Shown here: in pieces, positions 1 through 10,653 of the stretch
How positions within the stretch are numbered: the stretch's first letter is position 1
Layout: each line of letters starts with the position of its first letter
DNA from: Macquaria australasica
Taxonomy: Eukaryota; Chordata; Actinopteri; Centrarchiformes; Percichthyidae
DNA: 64,000 nt
NCBI GenBank assembly: GCA_005408345.1
Contig: SEMN01000269.1
Location: 1-64,000, forward strand
Reading direction: 5' to 3'
The notes under the pieces: generated by a model
Seen by the model: the letters and a program-made list of their open reading frames with translations, nothing else
What the model was told of the DNA's origin: nothing
Databases searched by the model: none
Made by a program: the position numbers and the translations under genes

Positions 1-1965
1 GAAGCCAGTATCACATTCGCAACCTTCTGTACAGCTGGTGGAGCACTGGACAATCTCTGTGAGGCCTGGGCAGGATGCAGAGCAGGCTTCTGCACACACC
101 TCATAGTGACTGTTGGCTGGGCATTTCATGGCTGAAATAAATCATCCCAAGGGAGGTAAACATGCGTTAGAGAAGAGGCTGTTATTATATTCCGTAAATA
201 CAATATTAACACAGTATGGCAGATGAGTGCAAGAGGTTGATTTGGAGGAAAAACAGTGAATTTGCCTTACGGCAGAATGAAGCCGTCCTCCAGTTTTTGA
301 CGTCCACTCCTGCCATGTGACAGTTGAAGGCATAGCCTGCTATGCTGTTACACAGCACCTTCCCATCACCGTTGGAAGCACACACATCAAATACACAGTC
401 ATCAAAGTATTGCTGTGGGTCCAGTATACTATGGCAGACTGCAAAAGGACCGTTGGGTGCTGTAACAAGACCACAGTAAGTGGACTTTGAAAACACAGCC
501 TTGCGAGCTGGGTCACAGTTAGGACAGTAATCCCCCCGACAGCCATTTCCACACACCACATTAGGGATGGTGACCTTCCATGATTTTCCAAACACATCCA
601 CGTTGTTGGCGAGCCGACGGTTGGGCATTTGGAAGTCATCTTTTTGGTTGCCGTTGAAGTTGCCACACAGGCCACAGACCTTATCACGGTAATTACCAGG
701 TACCGTGACTGTCGCATGATAGACCAGGTCATAAGTGACAAGCAGTCCGAAATTTGTTGCAATTACATAATGCATGCCTTCTTTATAGACCAGCACTTCT
801 CCATCATTAAGATTCAGAGGAAGGTAGTTAGACACTCCATTTACCTGAAAGAAAGACACAAGTCTTATTTAAAGAAGAGAACTACCGACGGCAAGAATGT
901 TTAATATATTTGTCAAGCTAGCATTACATCTCCCAGCCATTTCTACCATCTGCCACTACATGACACAATCATTAGATTTCACTGTATTCCAAATATGGAG
1001 TCTGGTCCAAATGAAGACCCAAGCGTCGTTGCTCACCAGGACTCCAAACACGCCGTTCCTCATGATGAGCGTGAAGCCGTAGACCTCCACAGCGACCAGC
1101 TTGGTGACAGAAACCACTTTGTTGTTAATTACCTGGTTCCACTGAACATTCTCCACCTGAACAGAAAAGGCCACCAGGTGGGTGCCTTCCAGCCCACAGC
1201 TCTTGGAGAGTGTGTAGGTGCAGGTGCCCTGGAAATCAAATGTTTGCCCATCAAAAGAGCGGTAATGGGGGTCACCCGAGGCATGGCATACACCCTTACC
1301 AACAGGGTGACATTTTTGGATACCATTCTCCATTTTACACATCTCATTAGGGCCGCATTTGAACTTCTTGCACTCAACCTGAGAAAAAAAAACAGTTGAG
1401 AAACAAGAGAAGTGTTATAAAAAGCCAACAAATGAATTTCCATACTGCAAGTTCACACTGATCAGTATCATTAAATTGTCACTTTAGTGTCCATCACCTT
1501 TCCATCTTGTGCGCACTTGCATTCCTCCTGACACTGCCCACCGGGATAAAACACTTGGCCGAGGGGGTAGTAGCGGTCTTTGTAGACGCAGCCGCACTCT
1601 GAGAAGGGAACACAGTGATCTCCACTGAGGATATACCCCTCATCACAGGAACAGCCCTCCTCACACTGATCCCGGCAACCTTGAGGAGGGCCCAGACTCT
1701 GGCAAGAGGCAGGACAGGACGATGCACAAACTTCATAGTGGCTGTAGACTGGACATTTCACCCTTGTACGCAAGGGACATAAGACAATGTGACTATTTAA
1801 TTTACTGGAGCCATTTTGAGTACAGATTCCAAACGTAGGCAGGGATTACAAAGCAACACACAATCCAAGAAAAGGAAACATACATTGAAATATATATATA
1901 TATATATATATAGAAACAAGGGCTAGACTCACAGAACAGTAAAGCCATTTAACTTTTCTAATATT

Positions 1966-2388
1966 TGTCCAGGTGAGCCATCTTGGCAGCAGGGAGAGGA
2001 CCCAAAATGCAGACAGGCTAGGAGCCTGAGTAGTCCAAAGGTTTATTTTAACTTCAAGACAAACTTACAAGCGCGAGAACTGACTCGCAGGGGAACACCG
2101 GGAACACACCACGAGGAGACCACAAGGAAAACGAGGAACATCACACACATCATCAACATCAGCAACAATGACTCCACAAAGAACAAAAGGAGAGGACAGG
2201 TGTATATATAGGGGAAGAGACAACGAGGGAAACAGACACAGGCGAGTAACGAGACACAGGTGAAAACAATCAAACCTGGAGGGAAAACAAAGACAGGAAA
2301 TAAAGGGCACACAGGGAAACAAGAACAGTAATTTCAAAATAAAACAGGAAACAAGACAAAAACACACAGAGTCCTAAGGGTCATGACA
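1966..2388. mobile_element. Solo LTR (423 bp)
   Basis: The sequence begins TGTCC and ends ATGACA (TG...CA) and is flanked by the 5-bp direct repeat ATATT (1,961-1,965 and 2,389-2,393). The duplicate at about 19,320 has one ATATT and no insert, so this is an insertion made after the duplication. No internal retroelement genes are present. The 5-bp duplication and the TGACA end suit a Gypsy-type LTR, but the family is inferred. Confidence 0.8.
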
Positions 2389-3031
2389 ATATTAGTGTTA
2401 TACTACACTGATACAGTAAATGTAAATTATTTTATTAAAATGAATGTACATCTCACCACAGAACTGACTGGTTCTCCAGCTGTACACCTTGGCCCCCACA
2501 GCCTGGCAGGCAGATGTGTACGATGTGATAGCCTGACACAGCACATCCTTTCTGCCCTTATACAGGCATACATCACCTGGATGACCTGCAATTTTCTGAT
2601 GTTAAACTCAGGTAAAACCGAAGTTATTGTACTTGGCCCCGAACACCTTCGAAACACATTATCTAAAGATATAGTTTCTCTAGCCTCCTGAGACCCAGAA
2701 GAAAAAAGGTTTTGACAAAAAGGTTTTTTTTTTTTTTTTTAGATAATATAAGTACTGTGGTTGAAAGAAACATGTTACAGCAATTTTTTTTTCAAAACTG
2801 TTGTTTATTTAATTTTTATCATCTGTCCCCTGTAGTAGACATCGGGTCTTGTTAAGTCACAGAATGTAAAAATATTATTTCATGAATTTCGTGTATTTAT
2901 GTTAAGATTTCTGGACATTTCATGAACATTAAAACAGTTAGATGAAAGGAAAACATCAGAACATTAAAATATCATTTTCAAATGCATTCTCAACCCTTGA
3001 TAGTCACCTAAATCTGGGTTGTTAGGTCACG

Positions 3032-5030
3032 TCACACACAGCACAACAGCAAATCATGCATGGTACGACAGGAAGCAGTTTTTTTTGTCTTTGAAACACA
3101 CAGAAACATGTTACACTTAACACATTTCACAAATGTCTTCCCTTTGCATCCTTCTCTTCTGCACCGTGATGCGTGTGCTGCCTCCACCATCTTTGGCAAA
3201 TGGAGTGCCCCATATTTTTTGACATCCTCATTGGGCCGTGGTTCAACAGGCCTCCTCTTCTGTGTTGGCATGTACTCTTCCTCATCAGCGCTCACATCAT
3301 CATCAATGGCCCCCTTGTCAACTTGCTGACCTTGACCACACTGTGCCTGAGCAATCAATTCTTCAGCCAGCAGCACCTTAAAATCAAAATACTGCAGCCT
3401 CTCCTTTTCTGGTCTCCCAGAGACCTGGTGGTCTGACCTGTACTCATTCCAGCTGTTTGTGGCTGCCAGGTCAAAGAAATGCAGGACTGTACGGATGGTC
3501 CATTTTTTTGTGCCGCTTGACATTGGGTAAAAGCTGATCATGCGGTCGCCCAAATCTACTCCACCCATGTTTTTGTTGTACTCGGCCACAACAGCAGGTC
3601 TTGACACGGTAACATGGCGCTTCTCTTTCGTCGACCATCTCTTGCAGCTATCCTGGGGCTCAATCCCATGGACACTGGAGGCCATCAGAACTGCCTTGTT
3701 GTCCTGCCACTTTGTCACAGCAACCTCTGATGGTTTTCTGAGCACCATTTCAGATGTACCTCTTCCTTGTTTTTGTAGCTTGATGGTGCAGGGAGTCTAT
3801 TTTTCACAATAGTCCCTGTTCCCAGGAGGCCATTTGCTTTCAGCATATCCAGTACTTTGACAGAGGTGAAATACCTGTCAAAGTACAGGTGTGTTCCTCT
3901 TGGAAGAGACCTCCAATTCCCAGCTTATGGTCAGTGAATGTATTCTGGCCTTTGTACACTTCAAAATCCAGTACCAAACCATTGGGACTAGCAAGTACAA
4001 ATGCTTTCAGGCCTGTGGGATTTGGTTTCCCTGGCACAAACTGCCGTACAGGACACTGGCCTGTGAAAGGAATCATTTGCTCATCTACACACGCCTTCTG
4101 TGGTCTTGGTAGATTCAGGCAGCCTTGTTGCACTCTATTTAAGAGAGGTCTCACCTTCCAGAGGGCAGCTTTCTTTTTCTCCTCATCAGAGACATCGAGA
4201 TCATTAGTAACTTTGACAGACTGCCTAATCTTGAAGAATCTGTCTCGGCTCATTGCATTAGCTATAACTGGGACCCTGGTCTTTGCCGCCCAGTACATCC
4301 GGATCCGAGGGTATCCAAGACATGCCATGTACATGGGTATGCCAAAGAAGGTTTTCAGCTCCTCTGGAGTGATTTTAAGGCTGCCTCCAGAGATGAGCAC
4401 CTCCCGCTGGTTTGTGTCTTGTCATCTATGTACTGTTTGAAGTAATCAGTGGGCCTCCAGTCTTCGTGGTTGTGGTCACGGTTGTAAGGCAAATGATTGT
4501 CCTCCACAATTGGATTGAAACTATTTTCAATAAAAAAGAGAGACATACTTTAATGTGCTTTTAGTAAATATGTTATTCATTATGTAAATCAACAGGGTCA
4601 ATAATTTGCCTTATCAAACTTTTAACTGATTGCATGTGTGTGCATGTGTGAGCGTGTCTGTTTTTCTGCGTGTGTGTACATCTGTGTGCGTGTGCATGCA
4701 TATGTGTGTGTGTGGGTGTGTGTATACATGCGTGTGCATGTGTGTGCGTGCGTCATAACTGTCTGTCATACCAATAAGCCCTAACCTAACAGAGCCCGAA
4801 CTTACACACTGCTTCTTATCCATAATGGACGGTGGGTGTCGTCACTTTGTCCCTGCCCTGTTTCCTCAAAAGCTGATATGTCCTCCTCTGAACTTTCACC
4901 TTCCTTCTCTACTGTCTGGCCCTCCTCCACCTCATCTTCTGACAGTTCTAAGCCTGACTCTCCTTCCACAATTCTGAGTAAAATCCTTTCAGCCTCACTC
5001 AGCCCTCTGCTTCCTGGAGTATGGAAATTG
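3032..5030 (-). pseudogene. piggyBac-type (PGBD4-like) transposase, frameshifted
   Basis: In order: an acidic Glu/Ser-rich N-terminus (about 5,030-4,830), a spacer rich in TG repeats, the segment with EDWRPTDYFKQYIDD (about 4,400-4,480), and the catalytic core at 3,760-4,390. The core has CVDEQMIPFTG (first Asp), YFDRYFTSVKVLD (second Asp, in a shifted frame) and NMGGVDLGDRM (third Asp). A Cys/His-rich end (CRREGCKGKTFVKCVKC, then a further Cys and His) matches the piggyBac C-terminal zinc domain. At least three reading-frame changes (near 4,420, 3,870 and 3,780) make it non-functional. Products of this family cut and paste DNA using a DDD triad. Confidence 0.85.
4630..4755. repeat. (TG)n-rich microsatellite inside the piggyBac-like element
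   Basis: An imperfect TG/GTGC-rich tract lies between the acidic N-terminal part and the core of the transposase remnant. It could be an intron or a later expansion that separates them. Confidence 0.7.
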
Positions 5031-5454
5031 GTTAAACACAGAGGTAGTTAGTCCCGCTGTCCACTACGAAGGACACTGAATAAAAGTTGTGTTTTGAAAG
5101 GGTTAAAATGACTGTACATTTGTGAAATCTTACTAAACTGAGGTTAAGACTCTTATATTGAAGAATCAATTTGATTATTAGCAAGAGAAACATGATATCT
5201 GCAAAAAAATTGATCACTTACCTCCCTTGGTGCCATGCAATGTGGAAGTTGAGATTCCGGCCATTTTGAAAAGAACATTCTTGTGCTCTGTTGGCCACAC
5301 CCCCATAAGTGTGATATCATAAGAAAGCCCAGGATGTCCTCTTGACAGAACAGTAGGATTTTAACAGACTGCATAAATGGTGCTTAACTTAGATGGCTAA
5401 AATTCATGTCTTCCACAGAGGACAAAAATGAATTGCCGGGTCTCAGGAGGCTAG

Positions 5455-6118
5455 ATGGCATTGCCCTGGCCTCCAGCGAAACCGTAAGGAATCCTGGAGT
5501 TATCTTTGATCAGGATATGTCCTTTAACTCCCACATAAAACAAACTTCAAGAACTGCCTTTTTTCATTTACGTAACGTTGCAAAAATCAGGCACATCCTA
5601 TCTCAAAAAGATGCAGAAAAACTAGTCCATGCATTTGTTACGTCTAGGTTGGACTATTGCAACTCTCTATTATCAGGCTGCCCCAATAAATCCCTTAAGA
5701 CTCTCCAGCTGATTCAGAATGCTGCGGCACGTTTACTGACAAGAACCAGAAAAAGAGAACATATTTCTCCAATATTAGCTTCTCTACACTGGCTCCCTGT
5801 AAAATCCAGAATAGAATTTAAAATCCTTCTCCTCACCTTCAAAGCCCTAAATGGTCAGGCACCATCATATCTTAAAGAGCTCATAGTACCCTATTACCCC
5901 ACTAGAGCACTGCGCTCCCAGAATGCAGGGTTCCTTGTGGTTCCTAGAGTCTCTAAAAAGTAGAATGGGAGCCAGAGCCTTCAGCTATCAAGCTCCTCTC
6001 CTGTGGAACCAGATCCCAGTTTGTGTACGGGAGGCGGACAACCTCCTCACATTTAAGAGTAGGCTTAAGACTTTCCTCTTTGACAAAGCTTATAGTAGGG
6101 CTGACTCAGGTGACCCCT
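5455..6118 (+). pseudogene. LINE reverse transcriptase C-terminal remnant
   Basis: The ORF shows the usual C-terminal motifs of L2/CR1 reverse transcriptases: a segment with LDYCNSLLSG, then IQNAAARLLT, then SLHWLPVKSRIEFK, then a Y-P-T-R-x-L-R-S block. The N-terminal part of the same frame lies at about 2,578-2,683 on the far side of the piggyBac-like insert (KTEVIVLGPEHLRN). A stop near 5,961 (AAAAAGTAG) and the missing N-terminus show it is dead. It resumes in frame across the insert once the insert and one CTAG are removed. Confidence 0.8.
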
Positions 6119-6269
6119 GAGCCCCCCCTTAGTTATGCTGCTATAGGCCTAGACTGCCGGGGGACTTCCTATGATGCACTGAGCTCCTTTCTCCTCCTCT
6201 TCCTCTCCATCTGTACGCCCTCATATCCCATCAATGCTTGTTATTAATTCAACTTCTTCCCATAGTGCT

Positions 6270-6303
<34 letters not shown>

Positions 6304-7507
6304 CCCTTCTGTTGCTTTCTGCAGGTATTTCTGCCTCCGGAGCTGTGGGGTCTGGGTCTGTGGTTGCTGCCGCCTGCTGCCCCCGTGCTCCTGCTCTGCA
6401 CCCGCTGCTGCTATTGCTGTTGTTGCTCTTGTTATTAGTGTTGCTATTATGGTGTTGCTCTTAGTGTTGTTTCTGTTGGTGTTGACATCGATGCCATTAC
6501 CATATCTATTGCCTTGCATCCCTATGTGGAACTGTATTGTGCTGCTGTATGTTCTCTTTCCTCCTGCTCTCTCTCTCCCGCTCCCCCCCTCCCCCTTCAA
6601 CCCAACCGGTCGAGGCAGATGACCGCCCACCTTGAGCCCGGTTCTGCTCGAGGTTTCTACCTGTTAAAAGGGAGTTTTCCTTGCCACTGTCGCATAGTGC
6701 TTGCTCATGGTGGGAACTGTTGGGTCTCTGTAAATATAAAGAGTCGGTCTAGACTTGCTCTATTCGAAAAGTGCCCTGAGATAACTTTGTTATGATATGG
6801 CGCTATATAAATAAATAAACTGAATTGAATACATCCTAAACACAGTCTTCAAAGTAGCCAGCTGGGTCCACCTTGGCATGGCAGTCACGGAACGGCCCTT
6901 TGGGGTCTCTCAACAAACCGCAGAAATCTCCTTTTTCATACTGAACCTTCTGGGTAATGTCACAATCAGGACACACCCCTTTACAGCCTTCGACACAGCC
7001 TGGGATCTCAGCCACTCGCCAGCTGGCACCGAAATCTGCTGCTGAGACAGGTTTGCCGCCGTTCTTTGGAATCAGGTCATCCTGGGGTTTGCTGTCGTAG
7101 TTGCCACATAGGCCACAAACGGCTCCCATGTAGTTGCTTGGCAGTGTTACAGACACAGCGCTTTCCCAGTTGAAGGACACTTTAAGGCAGAAGTTTGTGG
7201 TGACCACAGCGTACCAGCCGCTCCTATACACAGATACCTGTCCTCCATCCAGGGTGAAAGGCAGGTTGACCAGCTCATTATTCACCTGGACAAAAACAGA
7301 CAACTGTATTTATACACAGAGACGGAATATTAAAGTGACTTACAGGAAAGATTAAACTGTTCATATACTAAACATCATGTAGTTCTTACCATAATCAGAC
7401 CCCTGTGGGTCTTTGTAATAACAATGCCGTAGGAGTACACCTTGATCTCCACTAACTTTGTGTAGGAAGCCACCTTGCTGCCCTGGTGATCATTCTGCAC
7501 CAGTACT

Positions 7508-10164
7508 CCCCACAGAAATAAATATACCGTTTTCACTTGATAAGCAGGTACTCCTTGTGAAACTGAATTTCAGGTGTAAAGTCAGTGGCCCCTTTAATTG
7601 GACTGCGCCTAGTAGGGACACAAAGCTCCATCTTGGCTAGACACTATATGCTATCAGGACATGTCTTAATATATGGCCTCCTGGCTCTGGGTAAGAGAAG
7701 AGGGTCTATTTCAGGCTCAGCACCCCAGAATACTGTATGGTGCTTGGCTTTGGAAGGGGGCAAGGCTGGTGTTGAGTTGCATGTGATATTTGGTCAGTGG
7801 GTTTGGATTGGTTTTGCTGGGTCATCTAGTTTACACATGGAGCACGAACCCCCTGGGGTGTTTTTTCTGTCTATATATTATCCAAGACATTCTTTGGGAT
7901 TCTCTTACACCTATATATTTACAGGCTACGGTTCCACAACCACACTGCCACTCCTGATTGGGCGCACGTGCTGCAGAAGGTCCACAATTGAAGGCCACTG
8001 CATGACCAAGGAGCATAGTGGTTGCAGTGTTGTTGGCGCCACAGCCGTGCTATACCTATCAAATCCCAAGACACGGCGACAAAAATGTAACGCAGGTACA
8101 CACAAGCTTTAGCTCTACACTAGCAGTAAATTGCAAAGATCAAAGCCTAGCAGTGCCAAGGTTCCATCCCTGGCCCAGAGCACTGGTGGGGATTCATGCA
8201 TGAGTAAAGTGGGGGGTGTGAACATGGAGCTGGAGTGGAGAAAAATGAACACTTCAACCCTGGGAGAAGGATTAACAACCGAGGCCTGCCAAACAGGTTT
8301 AATCAAACAAATACAGGGTGAGTTATTCCAACAAGAACCAATCCAATAATCTTGTCTGTAGCCTTCTGAGTGATGTAGAGGATTATAATGGGGAGACAGG
8401 AAAGAAGCCCATAAAGCAACACGTAAAAAATAATTACCACGGATTATAATAAAGTGGGATTAACATGGACAGTTTGTAATTAAAAAAAAAAAATCGCCTC
8501 GCTTACAGTAACCGTTATGGGCAAGCCCATATGGGAGTGCATTCACACATATCAGCACTTCAGTGCAAGAAGCTTCTTAAAAAAAATAGTTTTTGTTTCC
8601 CAAAACAAATTCAACGAGGTTTATTAATTCTCAAACGTCATTCTGAATTTGGTTTGAAGATTTTTAAGAAAAAAAAGATGAGACAGAGACCTTTTGATTA
8701 TTAAAACACTGATCCGGTTCGAGTTCACTTAATTGTTCTCGCCAATTAACGCGAGGAACATTTCATAAATTGTTGGCTACAGCGTTTCTGGCAGCGCACT
8801 GTGTAAAAGTGCGTCTCCAAACTCCATTAAACTTCTCAGACGGCGTGGCATTTGCAGGCAGCAAACCACCGCGCCAACAAAATGAAAATGAAAACATGTT
8901 GACATAATCAATGCAATGTACCGGTGAATGAAAAAACAAAACAAAAACAAAACAGGCTGGGCTTGTTTAAACCCAAGATACATAACTTATGGCTTCATGT
9001 AATTAAATGGTTACATGTTCACACAGGCATTTAGCTGAGAGAGCTGGGGGTTGGAGGTCGGGACACCCAACAACAAAAGGAAAACTTCTGTAAGACAAAA
9101 ACATGTGGACACAGAAATGTTCTTTGGAAGTCTTGACCTGCAGATTTGAGGTGTTTAAGCTGACATTTCTAGCCGCAATGTTATGGCAAATGTATTCACT
9201 TCAAAAGGAGCATGAATTTGGACCTTTAGATGAACTTACCGTGTATGAGCTCCCAATAAACTCGAATGCGTTAAGACTTTCTCTTCGCCCAGTGAGCCGA
9301 ACTTTGCAAAAAAAAGTTTTCCACTCGTTACTTCAGCCAGGAGAGAAAATATGAAATGCAAAACCTTCTTATAGCTAGTAAAAAAAAAAAGAAAATAATT
9401 ATTCTGTGGAGGTTCCTCAGTACTCGGCTGCACCAAGCAAAACTGTGTTCCTCCTTGGTCTCGTCTCAGGAATGAGAGCGAGCGAGAGAGAGGGGGGCGG
9501 GTGCTGGTGTGAGCTGAAGTTACTCACTAAAAATTACCCTCTGCTTCTCAGAGGTAAACACCACAAGCACAGCTACAGTACAGTGCTACCGAGCAGGGAG
9601 ACTTTTTCCATGCGATTTGGTGCCAGCAGGGATAATAAAACGTGATTTCATAATGAACTGTAAATCATGCTCATTTCCCCCCACAGCCAAATGTGAGACA
9701 CACAAGCAGCATCAAACAGTGGGCTTGTTGTACTGTGGTGTAATTTACAGGCTCCGGAGAGTGGCTGAGCACAGGCAAGTTAAGGCATAAACACTAGTGC
9801 GCTTTCATGGCCAGTGCAGTCACACGGTAAGATGTAGTTTTCTCAGGTATATGAAAACCAAGGTCTCTCCCACACGATGCTGCCAGATTGCCCCCCCCAC
9901 CACAGGTAGCAAAAACAGAGCTGGGTGGATTTAGCTGTGATGGCAGCAGGTCCTGTCTCAATAAAATTCAGACTATGCTATCGAGGGTGTTCTGTCCACT
10001 GTTGTAGTCGGTTATCTGTAAACATTGGAATTTGTGGAAGCTGCACACACACACACATTACCCATTTAAGATGCATGTATTTTTAATTTAGACTGGCATA
10101 CTGAAAGGCCTGTACAGGTTCTGTAAAGTACACAGTAAATTATTTGGCAGTCACAAATAACAAT
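7508..10164. other. Intergenic spacer, nothing recognised
   Basis: The stretch begins at the abrupt end of the duplicated FCGBP-like block and runs to the inferred 3' end of gene A. It is mixed-composition sequence with short A/T runs, for example around 8,481, 8,580 and 9,380. ORFs here are short, lack conserved motifs and have no convincing splice partners. No transposon ends, RNA gene or coding exon could be supported. Confidence 0.5.
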
Positions 10165-10186
10165 TACACAGTGTAATGAACAAGTA

Positions 10187-10192
10187 TTTATT
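10187..10192 (-). terminator. Probable poly(A) signal of gene A, with a 3' UTR intron upstream
   Basis: TTTATT on the plus strand reads AATAAA in the direction of gene A. The stop codon (10,654-10,656) is followed by a donor (exon ends at 10,613) and an acceptor (next exon starts at 10,505), so the 3' UTR contains an intron. The last exon would run from about 10,505 to about 10,165. The stop is only about 40 nt before the junction, too close to be expected to trigger nonsense-mediated decay. Confidence 0.6.
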
Positions 10193-10653
10193 GGTCAGAA
10201 CAGTAAGAAGAATACATTTTGTAAAACACACATTGTTAAACCTAGGAAAGTAAATAAGACAGGTATAAGACTAATTATTACTCCTGGTTGTTTTGGGGAA
10301 AAGACATGCTATAATTTCCTCCTCCACTAGATGGAGATGTTGGTCAAGAATGAGCTAGCTTTTTCTACTGCTCCAAAGTGAACAAAAGACCGCCAGTAAA
10401 CAACCAAAACCATCTCATGAACCAAGAGGAAGTACTGGAGTATGATGAGTAAGACACGCTGTAAACAAGCAACTTTAGCCAGACAACTTCACATTCTTCT
10501 TCATCCTGTTTAAAGGGAGTAAAAAGAAAGGATGTAAGTCACATTGCACAGCTGTTTCATTCATGAGGAACATCAGTTCATGGTTTTGAGAGGAAACAAC
10601 TTCAGTTTTTACCTGTATACAAGATGCTTTCCATCACAGCAGAACCAACATCT

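Larger units (their letters stand above)
2684..5450 (-). mobile_element. piggyBac-like DNA transposon nested in the LINE, with CTAG target duplication
   Basis: The element has perfect 13-bp terminal inverted repeats (CCTCCTGAGACCC at 2,684-2,696 and its complement at 5,438-5,450). It is flanked by CTAG on both sides (2,680-2,683 and 5,451-5,454). Deleting the element plus one CTAG rejoins the LINE reading frame exactly, which fixes both ends. It carries a decayed DDE_Tnp_1_7 transposase on the minus strand. The length is 2,767 bp. Canonical piggyBac elements duplicate TTAA, so CTAG is unusual. Confidence 0.85.
2575..6828 (+). mobile_element. 5'-truncated L2/CR1-like LINE, split by a nested piggyBac-like element
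   Basis: The insertion lies inside the C8 exon of the duplicated FCGBP-like copy. The empty site survives in gene A near 19,527. The flanks repeat ATACATC (2,568-2,574 and 6,829-6,835). The element has the C-terminal end of a reverse transcriptase ORF, then a 3' UTR with a (TC)n run (about 6,278-6,303), and a tail ending in a TGAATTGAAT-type repeat, as in fish L2-like LINEs. It lacks the endonuclease and most of the reverse transcriptase. Without the nested element it is about 1.5 kb. Confidence 0.85.
1..7507 (-). pseudogene. Truncated FCGBP-like gene copy (D2-D4 part), broken by transposons
   Basis: Exons match gene A at 17,341 to about 20,200 almost base for base, introns included. From 5' to 3' they are: end of a VWD-N exon (7,390-7,507), VWD-C/C8 exon in two pieces (6,836-7,285 and 2,457-2,574), TIL exon (1,498-1,762), VWD-N exon (1,037-1,378), VWD-C/C8 exon (271-844) and the start of a TIL exon (131 down to the window edge). 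Homology stops abruptly at 7,507 in mid-exon, so no signal peptide or N-terminal domain is attached. A LINE interrupts the C8 exon. The acceptor of the 1,498-1,762 exon has changed from AG to AA (1,764-1,765); the next AG is one base further on and would put a stop codon in frame. Other exons stay open, so the decay is recent. The copy may be the tail of a damaged gene continuing left of the window. Confidence 0.85.

Noticed and set aside
2043..2367. Minus-strand ORFs of about 90-100 codons
   Set aside because: They lie inside the solo LTR, are hydrophobic/Cys-rich by composition, and have no recognisable retroelement motif.
6244..6630. ORFs on both strands in the LINE 3' region
   Set aside because: They are driven by the (TC)n and CTG-rich low-complexity sequence of the LINE 3' UTR.
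8700..8740. GGTTCGAGTTC considered as a tRNA T-loop
   Set aside because: No acceptor stem, anticodon arm or D-loop could be paired around it.
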